From: Pseudomonas sp. 30_B
Lineage (GTDB): Bacteria > Pseudomonadota > Gammaproteobacteria > Pseudomonadales > Pseudomonadaceae
DNA length: 64,000 nt
NCBI RefSeq assembly: GCF_017491605.1
Contig: NZ_JAFGYY010000011.1
Coordinates: 1-64,000, forward strand
Direction of reading: 5' to 3'
Shown: positions 51,448-60,168 of the stretch, one piece after another
Layout of the letters: each line of letters starts with the position of its first letter
Position numbering within the stretch: the first letter of the stretch is position 1
Notes under the pieces: model-generated
Told to the model about the DNA's origin: nothing
Databases searched by the model: none
Seen by the model: the letters and a program-made list of their open reading frames with translations, nothing else
Made by a program: the position numbers and the translations under genes

Positions 51448-52229
51448 CAGTCGCGGTAGCCGGGGTTCTGCTGGTCCAGCTTGCGCAGCAGCGCCGGCCA
51501 GGCCAGCGCGCCGCCCAGGCCCTGCTTGCTGCGGGTGACGCCGGCGGCCATGGCCATGGCGCCGTCGAGGATCTGCTGCGGGATCATGATCAGTTCAGCG
51601 CCGCCGCCCTGGGCCAGCACCTGGATTTCGCAGGCGCGCTGCAGGATGAACATCATCAGGAAGGTGTCGGCGATGCTCGGTCCGCAGGTCATCAGGCCAT
51701 GGTTGGGCAGGATCATGAAGCCGGCTTCGCCCAGGTCGGCCTGCAGGCGGGCCTTCTCGTCATGGTTCAGCGCCACGCCCTCGTAGCCGTGGTAGGCGAG
51801 GCTCGACAGCACGAACAGCGATTGCTGGGAAATCGGCAGCAGGCCCTGCTTCTGCGCGGAAACGGCGATGCCGGCGGCGGTGTGGGTGTGCAGCACGCAG
51901 TCGACGTCGTGGCGGACTTCGTGGACGGCACTGTGGATGGTGTAGCCGGCGGGGTTGATCTCGTAGGGGCTGTCCATCAGCTTCTTGCCGGCGAGATCGA
52001 CCTTCACCAGGCTGGACGCGGTGATCTCGTGGAACATCATGCCGAAGGGGTTGATCAGGAAGTCTTCGGTGCCGGGCACCTTGGCGGAAATGTGGGTGAA
52101 GATCAGGTCGTCCCAGCCATGCAGCGCGATCAGACGGTAGCAGGCGGCGAGGTCGACGCGGGTCTGCCATTCGGCGGCGGAGACCTGGTCCTTGACGTTC
52201 GCGGTGGGCAGCGGGTGTGCGGCGTGCAT
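51447..52229 (-). CDS. Class II aldolase/adducin-family protein
   Basis: A 260-residue protein. Zinc ligands are in HTHTAAG near residue 116 and LPNHGLM near 180, and ALHGWDDLIFTHISAK near 34-49 is the substrate-site loop. Family members cleave or epimerise sugar phosphates; this branch also includes enzymes of unknown role in aromatic or hydroxyacid catabolism. First gene of a two-gene unit with the alpha/beta hydrolase. Confidence 0.87.
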   Translation of the reverse strand: MHAAHPLPTANVKDQVSAAEWQTRVDLAACYRLIALHGWDDLIFTHISAKVPGTEDFLINPFGMMFHEITASSLVKVDLAGKKLMDSPYEINPAGYTIHSAVHEVRHDVDCVLHTHTAAGIAVSAQKQGLLPISQQSLFVLSSLAYHGYEGVALNHDEKARLQADLGEAGFMILPNHGLMTCGPSIADTFLMMFILQRACEIQVLAQGGGAELIMIPQQILDGAMAMAAGVTRSKQGLGGALAWPALLRKLDQQNPGYRD

Positions 52230-52414
52230 GGTCGGAAGCCTCTTCGTTGTTGTTGTGCGATGCAGCAGTCTAGCCAGCACAGCGGGCCGTGGACTGTCAC
52301 GGAGCTGACAGTCGTCTCCGGCATGGCCTGCCGAATGACGCGCCATAAGCCGGGACGTGGGTAGCCCACGCCCCGGCCCGACAACGAAGCGTAGAAACGC
52401 CCAGTTTCAGCCGA

Positions 52415-53101
52415 TCACAGGCAGTACGCCAGGACGGGCGCCAGCAGCAGGTTGAACAGGCCGGTGAGGACCATCAGCAGGCCCGCCGCCGAACCTTCCT
52501 CACCGCCGAACTCATAGGCCCGGCTGGTGCCCGCGCCGTGGGCGCCGACGCCCAGCAGCGCACCGCGGGCCAGGGCCGAACGCAGGTGCAGCAGGCGCAT
52601 CAGCACACCGCCGACCAGGGCGCCGAACACCCCGGTGATCATCACGAAGGCGGCGGTCAGCGCCGGCACGCCGCCCAGGTCATGGGACATCTCCATGGCG
52701 AACGGCGTGGTGATCGAGCGCGGCAGCAGCGACAGGGTCACCTGGCCGTCCAGAGACAGCGCATGGGCCAGCGCCCAGGAGCTGCCGATGGCCATGGTCG
52801 AGCCGGCGAGCATGCCGGTCAGCAGCGCCGGCCAGTGGCGGGCGAGCAAGGCGCGCTGCTGCCAGATCGGGATGGCGAAAGCCACGGTGGCCGGCCCGAG
52901 CAGCGCCACCAGCCAGTTGGTGTCGCGGGCGTAGTCGGCGTAGGTGGCGCGCATCGGGATCGCCAGGGCGAACAGCAGCACCGGGACGAACACGATGGGC
53001 GACAGCCAGTACTGCTGGTAACGGCGGTACAGCAGGCGACTGAGCAGGTAGCCGCCCAGGGTGGCGGCCAGCCAGAACAGCGGTTGCTTATCGAGATTCA
53101 T
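52415..53101 (-). CDS. lrgB: LrgB/CidB-family membrane protein
   Basis: A 228-residue protein with about seven membrane segments. The conserved LLPRSITTPFAMEMSHDLGG near 125-144 and the GAHGAGTSRAYEFGGEEGS end near 186-204 define the LrgB family. With LrgA it forms a holin/antiholin-like or small-metabolite export pair linked to cell lysis and overflow metabolism. It overlaps lrgA by 14 bases. Confidence 0.9.
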   Translation of the reverse strand: MNLDKQPLFWLAATLGGYLLSRLLYRRYQQYWLSPIVFVPVLLFALAIPMRATYADYARDTNWLVALLGPATVAFAIPIWQQRALLARHWPALLTGMLAGSTMAIGSSWALAHALSLDGQVTLSLLPRSITTPFAMEMSHDLGGVPALTAAFVMITGVFGALVGGVLMRLLHLRSALARGALLGVGAHGAGTSRAYEFGGEEGSAAGLLMVLTGLFNLLLAPVLAYCL

Positions 53102-53465
53102 GGCGCGACCTCCAGTGGCACATCCACTCCACCGCCAGCGCGGTGGCCAGCATCACCAGCACGGTGCTGGCGGTGATCACCAGCAGGATCTTCCAGCCCT
53201 CGCTGCGCAGCAGCGGACCGTAGTCCAGCAGGCTCATCAGCGCGGGAATGAAGAACAGCAGCATCTCCGCCAGCAGCACGCCGGCGCCGCCCTGCAGCAG
53301 GGCCGGACGGATCGCCCCGCAGGCGAACAGCACCAGCAGCAGCGCCAGCCCGATCACCCCGCCCGGCAGCGGCAGGCCGGTGAGCGTGGCGATCCAGCCG
53401 CCGATCCACCAGAAGGCGGCCAGGACGGCGAGTTCGAAAATCAGGCGGGCGGCGCGGCGGAACAT
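53088..53465 (-). CDS. lrgA: LrgA/CidA-family membrane protein
   Basis: A 125-residue protein with four membrane helices. The LPLPGGVIGLALLLVLFACG and AEMLLFFIPALMSLLDY segments are typical of CidA/LrgA. The start at 53465 gives the usual length. Divergent from a LysR gene, as in many CidR-controlled pairs; a small palindrome at 53490 lies between. Confidence 0.9.
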   Translation of the reverse strand: MFRRAARLIFELAVLAAFWWIGGWIATLTGLPLPGGVIGLALLLVLFACGAIRPALLQGGAGVLLAEMLLFFIPALMSLLDYGPLLRSEGWKILLVITASTVLVMLATALAVEWMCHWRSRHESR

Positions 53466-53489
53466 GGCGGCGATCTCGAAGTGTTTGGG

Positions 53490-53505
53490 GAAGCAGAAAT
53501 GCTTC
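53490..53505. promoter_or_regulatory. Candidate LysR operator of lrgAB
   Basis: GAAGCA and TGCTTC form a perfect palindrome around GAAA, 25 bases before lrgA and 73 before the LysR gene. Confidence 0.4.
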
Positions 53506-53577
53506 GGGAATGGTGCAAAGCCTACGCCCGCGCCTATCATCTCCAAAGCGAATAGATCGAATCGGAGCCATTCCAGA

Positions 53578-54474
53578 ATGGAATTCAAGCAACTGCGCAC
53601 CTTCGCCGAAGTGGTACGCCAGGGCAGCTTCACCCAGGCCGCCGTGCACCTGAACGCCAGCCAGTCGGCGGTGAGCAAGCAGGTCGCCCAGCTGGAGCAG
53701 AGCCTGCGCGTGCAGTTGCTGGAACGCAGCGGCCCGCACATCCGCCTGACCGCCGCCGGCGAGGTGGTGCTGCGCCGCGCCGAGGACATGCTGCGCCTGC
53801 GCCGCGAGCTGCTCACCGAACTGGACGACCTCACCCACCTGCAAAGTGGCGAGCTGCGCCTGGGCCTGCCGCTGCTGGGGGCCGACGCGCTGTTCGCCGG
53901 GCGTTTCGCCGAGTACCGGCGGCGCTACCCGAACATCGCCGTGCACCTGATCGAGGGCGGCAGCAAGACCATGGAAGAGCTGGTCTACAGCGGCGAGCTG
54001 GAACTGGGCGGCGGCCTCACCCCGGAAGACCCGGCCTTCGACCACCAGCCGTTCTGCAACGAGCCGCTGGACGCCCTGCTCCCCGCCGATCATCCGCTGG
54101 CCTCGCGGGAAAGCCTGAGCCTGGTGGAACTGGCCGATACGCCCTTCCTGCTCTACCAGCAGAGCTTCACCCTGAATGACCGGCTGCTGCGTGCCTGCCG
54201 CGAGCTGGGTTTCGAGCCGAAGGAAGGTGGCCGCAGCGGCCAGGCGGACTTCCTCGGCGCGCTGGTCGCCGCCGGCCAGGGCGTGGTGTTGTTGCCACGG
54301 GTGGTGGCCGAGGAACTGGAGCGTCCGGGGGTGGCGCGGGTGCTGATGAGCCAGCCGGACCTGAGTTGGGACATCAGCTTCATCTGGCGGCGCGACGCCT
54401 ACCTGTCGAATGCGGCAAAGGCATGGCTGGAACTGATGCGGGAGATGCCGTTGCATCCGGCGAACAAGGCGTGA
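53578..54474 (+). CDS. LysR-family regulator, divergent from lrgAB (CidR-like)
   Basis: A 298-residue LysR protein. Helix-turn-helix at about 5-60 (FAEVVRQGSFTQAAVHLNAS), effector domain at about 90-290. By position it controls lrgAB; CidR in other bacteria responds to weak acids such as acetate. The start codon lies 113 bases from that of lrgA. Confidence 0.88.
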   Translation: MEFKQLRTFAEVVRQGSFTQAAVHLNASQSAVSKQVAQLEQSLRVQLLERSGPHIRLTAAGEVVLRRAEDMLRLRRELLTELDDLTHLQSGELRLGLPLLGADALFAGRFAEYRRRYPNIAVHLIEGGSKTMEELVYSGELELGGGLTPEDPAFDHQPFCNEPLDALLPADHPLASRESLSLVELADTPFLLYQQSFTLNDRLLRACRELGFEPKEGGRSGQADFLGALVAAGQGVVLLPRVVAEELERPGVARVLMSQPDLSWDISFIWRRDAYLSNAAKAWLELMREMPLHPANKA

Positions 54475-54478
54475 TGCG

Positions 54479-54549
54479 GTTCGCGAGCAAGCTCGCTCCT
54501 ACAGGTCCGCGCCGGCATGCTCTTCGTAGGAGCGAGCTTGCTCGCGAAC
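54479..54549. repeat. REPIN with perfect 24-bp arms
   Basis: Two GAGCTTGCTC-type REPs at 54479-54502 and 54526-54549 are exact inverted copies of each other with a 23-base loop. They fill the gap between the convergent LysR and DUF985 genes. Confidence 0.9.
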
Positions 54550-54553
54550 GGAC

Positions 54554-55024
54554 TTACAGCAGCTCGGGAAACTCCCCGACGAGCTGCGGCCACTCAAGCT
54601 GCGCCTGCGCGTCATCCGACAACAATTTGAACCCGGCGAACTCGAACGCCGGCGAGACGGTGCACCCCACCAGCACGTAATCCCCCAGGCAGCGCGCCGC
54701 CTGCCAGGCGTGGGCGGGCACCGCGCGCTGCGGCAGGCTGCCCTCGCCCACCGGACCGAGCGTTTCGATGCGTACGGGAGCGTCCGGCTGTTCGGCCACC
54801 AGCAGCTCCAACGGCCCGCCCTCGTGGTAATGCCACAGCTCATCGGCATCGACACGGTGCCAGCGGCTGACCGTGCCGCCAGGCAACAGGAAGAAGATCG
54901 CCGAAGATTGCTGGCGACCATCCGCGCCCTCCAGCGCCGATTCGAACACCCGGCGATAGAAGCCGCCCTCGGGGTGCGGAGCGAGGCCAAGGGTATCGAT
55001 CAGGTAGCGGGCGCGGGGATGCAT
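54554..55024 (-). CDS. DUF985 cupin-domain protein
   Basis: A 156-residue cupin. PHPEGGFYRRVFES at the start, FFLLPGGTVSRWHRVDADELWHY in the middle and TVSPAFEFAGFKLL near the end are the DUF985 hallmarks. Sugar- or nucleotide-sugar-related cupins share this fold; function here unknown. The start overlaps the flavodoxin stop (ATGA). Confidence 0.87.
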   Translation of the reverse strand: MHPRARYLIDTLGLAPHPEGGFYRRVFESALEGADGRQQSSAIFFLLPGGTVSRWHRVDADELWHYHEGGPLELLVAEQPDAPVRIETLGPVGEGSLPQRAVPAHAWQAARCLGDYVLVGCTVSPAFEFAGFKLLSDDAQAQLEWPQLVGEFPELL

Positions 55025-55476
55025 CAGGCTTTCAGCGCGGCGATGAACTCGGCGATCCAGGGCTCGGAATCGGTCTCCTGGTCCACCGTCTCGCTGCCGT
55101 CCAGGCGCAACATCGGCACCACTTCGCGCATGCCCAGCTCCACCAGCAGCTCGCGCACCAGTTCGCCGCCGCCGCAGTAGGTGTCGCCATAGCTGGAATC
55201 GCCCAGGGCGATCACGCCGCCCGGACGGTCGCGCCAGTTGGGCAGGCGGTCGCGCAGGGCGTAGTACAGCGGCTGGAAGGTGTCCGGCAACTCGCCCATG
55301 CCGGTGGTCGAAGTCACCACCAGCAGCGCCTCGGGACCGAAGGCCAGCAGGCCGTCGAGGGTCACGCGCGGGTCGTGCCAGGCTTCGAAGCCTGCCGCTT
55401 CGAGCAGGCGCTTGGCGTGGCGCGCGACCTCTTCGGCGGTGCCGTAGACCGAGCCGGACAGAATGGCGACTTTCAT
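55024..55476 (-). CDS. Flavodoxin (MioC-like)
   Basis: A 150-residue FMN protein. The phosphate loop SGSVYGTAEEVA is at about 7-18, VVTSTTGMGELP near 58 and ALGDSSYGDTYCGGG near 94 contact the flavin. MioC-type flavodoxins donate electrons in biotin synthesis and related reactions. It is divergent from folM, 140 bases between starts. Confidence 0.88.
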   Translation of the reverse strand: MKVAILSGSVYGTAEEVARHAKRLLEAAGFEAWHDPRVTLDGLLAFGPEALLVVTSTTGMGELPDTFQPLYYALRDRLPNWRDRPGGVIALGDSSYGDTYCGGGELVRELLVELGMREVVPMLRLDGSETVDQETDSEPWIAEFIAALKA

Positions 55477-55616
55477 GATCACTCCCACAGGGCAAGACAA
55501 GGCCACCCATTATGCCCCATCCGTGCCCGGCCGCGCCGGGGCTGGTATAGTTTTGCCCTACCCGGCCGCTCGGATATTCCCCGGCGCGGCGTTCCCCCCG
55601 ATTTCACGAGGCGCAC

Positions 55617-56342
55617 ATGGGCAACACCCCGGCCCCCATCCTGATCACCGGCGCCAGCCAGCGCATCGGCCTGCATTGCGCGAAGCGCCTGCTCCAGGAC
55701 GGCCACCCGGTGATCGCGACCTACCGGCAGGAAAAGCCCGGCGTCGACGAACTGCGCCAGCTCGGCGCCACCTGCCTGCATGCGGAACTGGCCGACGAAG
55801 CCGGCATCCTCGCCTTCATCGACGCGCTGAAGTCCCGCACCGACCGCCTGCGCGCGATCGTCCACAACGCCTCGGCGTGGATCACCGAAGAGCCCGGCCA
55901 TGAGGCCGATGCCTTCGGCGAACTGTTCCGCCTGCACATGCTCGCGCCCTACCTGATCAACCTGCGCTGCGCCGAGCTGCTCGAACGCGATGCGGCCGAA
56001 CGCGGCGCCCCGACGGACATCATCCACCTCTCCGACGACGTCGCCCGCAAGGGCAGCGCCAACCGCATCGCCTACTGCGCCAGCAAGGCCGGCCTGGACA
56101 ACCTCACCCTGTCCTTCGCCGCCAGCCTCGCGCCGCGCATCAAGGTCAACGGCATCGCGCCGGCACTGATCCTGTTCAACCCCGATGACGACGCGGACTA
56201 CCGCGCGCGCACCCTGGCGAAATCCGCCCTGGGTATCGAACCGGGCGCGGACGTGATCTACCAGAGCGTGCGCTACCTGCTCGACAGCCCTTACGTGACC
56301 GGAACCACCCTGACCGTCAACGGCGGCCGGCACCTGAAATGA
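55617..56342 (+). CDS. folM: Dihydromonapterin reductase FolM
   Basis: A 241-residue [11 protein letters not shown] (about 10-17) is the arginine-bearing cofactor motif of pteridine reductase-type SDRs; HNAS replaces the usual NNAG, and YCASK near 152 is catalytic. FolM reduces dihydromonapterin to tetrahydromonapterin, the pterin cofactor of phenylalanine hydroxylase in Pseudomonas. The order folM-folE-folX supports this strongly. Confidence 0.9.
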   Translation: MGNTPAPILITGASQRIGLHCAKRLLQDGHPVIATYRQEKPGVDELRQLGATCLHAELADEAGILAFIDALKSRTDRLRAIVHNASAWITEEPGHEADAFGELFRLHMLAPYLINLRCAELLERDAAERGAPTDIIHLSDDVARKGSANRIAYCASKAGLDNLTLSFAASLAPRIKVNGIAPALILFNPDDDADYRARTLAKSALGIEPGADVIYQSVRYLLDSPYVTGTTLTVNGGRHLK

Positions 56343-56374
56343 CCCGCCCGGCGCGGGCGCGAGGAACTCCCACC

Positions 56375-56935
56375 ATGATCGAAGACCTGTCTCACCACTA
56401 CCGTGAGATTCTCAAAGGGCTCGGCGAAGACCCCGAGCGCGAGGGCCTGCTCGACACCCCCAAGCGCGCAGCCAAGGCCATGCAGTACCTCTGCCACGGC
56501 TACGGGCAGACGCTGGAGGAAATCGTCAACGGTGCGCTGTTCGCCTCGGACAATGACGAAATGGTGATCGTCAAGGACATCGAGCTCTACTCCTTGTGCG
56601 AACATCACCTGCTGCCCTTCATCGGCAAGGCGCATGTGGCGTACATTCCCACCGGCAAGGTGCTGGGCCTGTCGAAGGTCGCGCGCATCGTCGACATGTT
56701 CGCGCGGCGCCTGCAGATCCAGGAAAGCCTGACCCGGCAGATTGCCGAGGCGGTCGCCCAGGTCACCAGTGCCGCGGGCGTCGCGGTGGTGATCGAGGCG
56801 CAGCACATGTGCATGATGATGCGCGGGGTGGAGAAGCAGAACTCGGTGATGAACACCTCGGTGATGCTCGGCGCCTTCCGCGACTCCAACACCACCCGCC
56901 AGGAATTCCTGAAACTGATCGGACGGAGCAAGTGA
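56375..56935 (+). CDS. folE: GTP cyclohydrolase I
   Basis: A 186-residue enzyme that turns GTP into 7,8-dihydroneopterin triphosphate. The zinc ligands Cys75 and His78 (in SLCEHH) and Cys146 (in QHMCMMMRG) are all present. The ATG at 56375 has GAGGAA 9 bases before it; an ATG at 56339 would overlap folM and add 12 odd residues. Middle gene of the pterin operon; as I recall this copy is called folE1 in P. aeruginosa. Confidence 0.92.
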   Translation: MIEDLSHHYREILKGLGEDPEREGLLDTPKRAAKAMQYLCHGYGQTLEEIVNGALFASDNDEMVIVKDIELYSLCEHHLLPFIGKAHVAYIPTGKVLGLSKVARIVDMFARRLQIQESLTRQIAEAVAQVTSAAGVAVVIEAQHMCMMMRGVEKQNSVMNTSVMLGAFRDSNTTRQEFLKLIGRSK

Positions 56936-56936
56936 A

Positions 56937-57308
56937 ATGACGCAGCTGCAGCCAGGCATGGCGCGAATCCGGGTCAAGGATCTGCGCGTGCGCACCTACA
57001 TCGGCATCAAGGAAGAGGAAATCCTCAACAAGCAGGACGTGCTGATCAACCTCACCATCCTCTATCCGGCCGGTGACGCGGTGCAGGTCAACGACATCGA
57101 GCATGCGCTGAACTACCGCACCATCACCAAGGCGATCATCGCCCACGTGGAAGAGAACCGCTTCGCCCTGCTCGAACGCCTGACCCAGGAACTGCTCGAC
57201 CTGGTGATGAGCAACCCGGCCGTGCACTACGCTGAAGTGGAAGTCGACAAGCCGCACGCCCTGCGTTTTGCCGAATCGGTGTCCATCGCGCTGGCCGCCC
57301 AGCGCTGA
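56937..57308 (+). CDS. folX: Dihydroneopterin triphosphate 2'-epimerase
   Basis: A 123-residue tunnelling-fold protein of the FolB/FolX family: [20 protein letters not shown] near 14-33, then [10 protein letters not shown] near 59. FolX turns dihydroneopterin triphosphate into the monapterin form. It starts one base after the folE stop and completes the route GTP to dihydromonapterin triphosphate. Confidence 0.9.
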   Translation: MTQLQPGMARIRVKDLRVRTYIGIKEEEILNKQDVLINLTILYPAGDAVQVNDIEHALNYRTITKAIIAHVEENRFALLERLTQELLDLVMSNPAVHYAEVEVDKPHALRFAESVSIALAAQR

Positions 57309-57435
57309 CCGGCCGGTCGCACAAGCTGTACGCCCGTGCCAGTCGGCCAACGGGCGTTGCTGGCCGATCGCCCCGCTCTATAGAATCGCGCCAGCCCCGC
57401 CATGCGCCTCTGATGCGCCCAATGAGAGACACGCC

Positions 57436-57747
57436 ATGACCGAGCCCATGAACCTGACCGACGAACAGCGTACCGAACTCGAGGCCGCTGCGTTCCGCAC
57501 CCTGGTGCAGCACCTGCGCACCCGCAAGGATGTGCAGAACATCGACCTGATGAATCTTGCCGGCTTCTGCCGCAACTGCCTGTCCAAGTGGTACAAGGCC
57601 GCGGCCGACGACATGGGACTGGACGTCAGCCCCGACCAGGCCCGCGAAGAGATCTACGGCATGCCTTACGCCGAATGGAAGGCCAAGTATCAGACGGAAG
57701 CGTCGCCAGCCCAGCAGGCGGCCTTCGATCACGCGAAAAAGCACTAA
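57436..57747 (+). CDS. DUF1244 protein
   Basis: A 103-residue soluble protein. The segment NLAGFCRNCLSKWYKAAADD near 43-62, with its Cys-Arg-Asn-Cys pair, and the PYAEWKAKYQ end define DUF1244, a widespread family of unknown role. The HopJ-like gene follows after 13 bases, so they form an operon. Confidence 0.88.
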   Translation: MTEPMNLTDEQRTELEAAAFRTLVQHLRTRKDVQNIDLMNLAGFCRNCLSKWYKAAADDMGLDVSPDQAREEIYGMPYAEWKAKYQTEASPAQQAAFDHAKKH

Positions 57748-57760
57748 CGAGTTTGCCTTG

Positions 57761-58099
57761 ATGACCCTCAACGATTTTCGCGCGCGCCTGCGCAGCGAGC
57801 AGCACCTGTTCACCGACACCCTGGCGTACATCGCCGAGCACTACAGCTACACCCCCAGCGCGTTCAGCAACGGCACCGTGGAAAACTCCGCCGGGCAGAA
57901 CGAAGGCTCCTGCAAGACCCTGGGCTTCGCCATCCTCGAAGGCCTGAGCCAGGAAGAGTCGCTGCTGGCGTTCGGCGAGCACTACCGCGCTGTGCGTGAG
58001 AACCCCGAGGGCAGCGACCACGCCAACATCCGCGCCCTGCAGACCACCGGCCTGGCCGGCGTCAACTTCGAGCGCCAGCCGCTGTCGCGTCGCGGCTGA
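57761..58099 (+). CDS. HopJ-family protein
   Basis: A 112-residue protein starting MTLNDFRARLRSEQHLFTDT, with NGTVENSAGQNEGSCK and FGEHYRAVRENPEGSDHANI, the HopJ pattern. The family was named after a supposed P. syringae type III effector, but it is common in bacteria without such a system. No type III genes or hrp box are here. It is more probably a housekeeping partner of the DUF1244 protein. Confidence 0.87.
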   Translation: MTLNDFRARLRSEQHLFTDTLAYIAEHYSYTPSAFSNGTVENSAGQNEGSCKTLGFAILEGLSQEESLLAFGEHYRAVRENPEGSDHANIRALQTTGLAGVNFERQPLSRRG

Positions 58100-58115
58100 G
58101 TTCGTTGGTTTCATG

Positions 58116-58146
58116 AAAAAGCCCCGCCTTGGCGGGGCTTTTTCTT
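58116..58146 (+). terminator. Rho-independent terminator of the DUF1244-HopJ operon
   Basis: AAGCCCCGCC and GGCGGGGCTT pair around a two-base loop and are followed by TTTTCTT. Confidence 0.92.
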
Positions 58147-58279
58147 GTCCGCGCCAAGCACCCGCGCAGGTGCTTAGCCAAACGACTCATGTGATTGAAA
58201 AACAACATAGATTGACGCGAAAAGAGGCGATTGGAACACTCCTGGGCACTTCCTCACCCACCACCGGGAGCTTCGCCAA

Positions 58280-59056
58280 ATGACAAGAACAATGCGCGCC
58301 CTGGCCAGCGGTCTGCTGCTGGCATCCACCTGCCTCCTGCCCTTCCTCGCCCAGGCCGACGACCTTCAGAGCATCAAGCAGAAAGGCGAACTGAGCTTCG
58401 CCCTTACCGGCAAATACCCACCCTTCAGCTTCATCGACATGGACGGCAAGCTGCAGGGCTTCGACGTCGACATCGGCGACGGTATCGCCCAGCGCCTGGG
58501 CGTGCAGGCCAAGCCGATCACCACCGCCTGGGACGGCATCATCGGCGGCCTGCTCGCCGGCAAGTACGACGCCATCATCGGCAGCCTGGCGATCACCGAC
58601 GAGCGCATGAAGGCGGTGGACTTCTCCGAGCCCTACTACCTCTCCGGCGCGCAGCTCTTCGTGCGCAAGGACAGCCCGCTGCAAGGCATCGACGAGATGG
58701 ACGGCAAGGTCATCGGCATCACCCTGGGCGAGACGTACGAAAGCTGGCTGCGCGAGCACAAGCCGAACGTCACCCTGAAGACCTACAAGGGCCTGCCGGA
58801 CATCCTGCTGGACCTGCAGAACAAGCGCATCGACGGCTTCGTCACCGACAAGATCGCCGGCCTCCTGACCATCCGCGACCGCCACCTGGACGCGCGCCCG
58901 GCCGGCGCCCTGCTCTACCCTGAGAAGATGGGCATCGCCGTGCGCAAGGACAGCCCCGAGCTGAAGGCCGCCATCAACGCGGCGCTCGCCGACCTCGACA
59001 AGGACGGCACCTACAAGGGCATCAGCGAGAAATGGCTGGGCACCGACATCCGTTGA
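58280..59056 (+). CDS. Periplasmic amino acid/amine-binding protein of an ABC transporter
   Basis: A 258-residue family 3 solute-binding protein. Signal peptide at about 1-27 (ends AQA). KYPPFSFIDMDGKLQGFDVDIG near 44-65 and SLAITDERMKAVDFSEPYY near 103-121 are the typical ligand lobe segments. It binds a polar amino acid, opine or similar amine. The matching permease and ATPase are at 61310 and 61969, beyond the amidohydrolase and LysR genes. ATTGACGC in its upstream region also occurs in the LysR-linked palindrome at 61145. Confidence 0.87.
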   Translation: MTRTMRALASGLLLASTCLLPFLAQADDLQSIKQKGELSFALTGKYPPFSFIDMDGKLQGFDVDIGDGIAQRLGVQAKPITTAWDGIIGGLLAGKYDAIIGSLAITDERMKAVDFSEPYYLSGAQLFVRKDSPLQGIDEMDGKVIGITLGETYESWLREHKPNVTLKTYKGLPDILLDLQNKRIDGFVTDKIAGLLTIRDRHLDARPAGALLYPEKMGIAVRKDSPELKAAINAALADLDKDGTYKGISEKWLGTDIR

Positions 59057-59069
59057 AGGACACCGCGCA

Positions 59070-60098
59070 ATGCTGACCTACTTCCACCCCGACCAGTACC
59101 TCCACCATCCGCGCACCTACCTGTCCCGCGGACAGATGCGGGTGCCGCAGGAGGTGCCCGAGCGTCCCCGGCGCCTGCTGCAGGCCGTCGAACGACTGGG
59201 CTTCGAGCTGCGCCAGCCCGAGGACCACGGCATGCAGCCGCTCAGCGCGGTGCACTGCCCCGAGTACCTGCGTTTTCTCGAAGAAGCCCACGGCGAGTGG
59301 AAAGCCACCGGCCAGGACTGGGGCGAGGAGGTGATCTCCAACGTTTTCGTCCGCCAGCCCAACCCGCTGCGCGGCATCCTCGCCAAGGCGGCGCGCTACC
59401 TCGCCGACGGCAGCTGCCCGGTGGGCGAACAGACCTGGCGCGGCGCCTACTGGTCGGCGCAGAGCGCCGTCGCCGGCGCCCGCGCCCTGCTCGACGGCCA
59501 GCCCGAAGCCTACGCGCTGTGCCGGCCGCCGGGGCACCATGCGCGGCGCGATGCGGCCGGCGGTTTCTGCTACCTGAACAACGCTGCCATCGCCGCCCAG
59601 GAACTGCGCAAGGGCCACGCCCGCGTCGCCGTGCTGGACACCGACATGCACCACGGCCAGGGCATCCAGGAAATCTTCTACGAGCGCGACGACGTGCTCT
59701 ACGTGTCGATCCACGGCGACCCGACGAACTTCTACCCGGTGGTCGCCGGCTACGAGGACGAAAAGGGCACCGGGGCCGGCTACGGCTACAACCTCAACCT
59801 GAGCATGCCCCACGGCTCGCCCGAGTCGGTGTTCTTCGACCGCCTGCAAGAGGCCATCGCCGCGCTGCGCCGCTTCGAGCCGGACGCCCTGGTGCTGTCG
59901 CTGGGTTTCGACATCTACGAGCTGGACCCGCAATCCCAGGTCGCGGTGACCGGCGACGGTTTCCGCCGCCTCGGCCAGGCGATTGGCGGGTTGAAGCTGC
60001 CGACGCTGATCGTGCAGGAAGGCGGCTACCACCTGGAGAGCCTGAAGGACAATGCCGAGCAGTTCTTCAACGGCTTCCTCGCGCCCCGCAAAGCGTGA
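59070..60098 (+). CDS. Acetylpolyamine amidohydrolase (class II histone-deacetylase fold)
   Basis: A 342-residue zinc enzyme. His156-His157 in RPPGHHARRD, zinc ligands Asp192 and His194 in DTDMHHGQG, Asp281 in LGFDIYELD and catalytic Tyr320 in EGGYH line up with the Mycoplana acetylpolyamine amidohydrolase within two or three positions. It removes acetyl from acetylputrescine, acetylcadaverine or similar amines. It lies 13 bases after the binding-protein gene, so uptake and deacetylation are probably co-expressed. Confidence 0.87.
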   Translation: MLTYFHPDQYLHHPRTYLSRGQMRVPQEVPERPRRLLQAVERLGFELRQPEDHGMQPLSAVHCPEYLRFLEEAHGEWKATGQDWGEEVISNVFVRQPNPLRGILAKAARYLADGSCPVGEQTWRGAYWSAQSAVAGARALLDGQPEAYALCRPPGHHARRDAAGGFCYLNNAAIAAQELRKGHARVAVLDTDMHHGQGIQEIFYERDDVLYVSIHGDPTNFYPVVAGYEDEKGTGAGYGYNLNLSMPHGSPESVFFDRLQEAIAALRRFEPDALVLSLGFDIYELDPQSQVAVTGDGFRRLGQAIGGLKLPTLIVQEGGYHLESLKDNAEQFFNGFLAPRKA

Positions 60099-60104
60099 TG
60101 CAGC

Positions 60105-60128
60105 AGCGGGCGGCTTCGGCCGCCCGCT
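60105..60128 (+). terminator. Hairpin after the amidohydrolase gene
   Basis: AGCGGGCGGC and GCCGCCCGCT form a perfect 10-bp stem with a TTCG loop between convergent genes; only a short T-rich stretch follows. Confidence 0.6.
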
Positions 60129-60168
60129 TCAGAACCTGTTTATGCTCTCGCGAGCGTAAGCAGGTTTC

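Noticed and set aside
52355..52369. CGTGGG-TAG-CCCACG hairpin as terminator of lrgAB
   Set aside because: The stem is only 6 bp and no T run follows on the minus strand.
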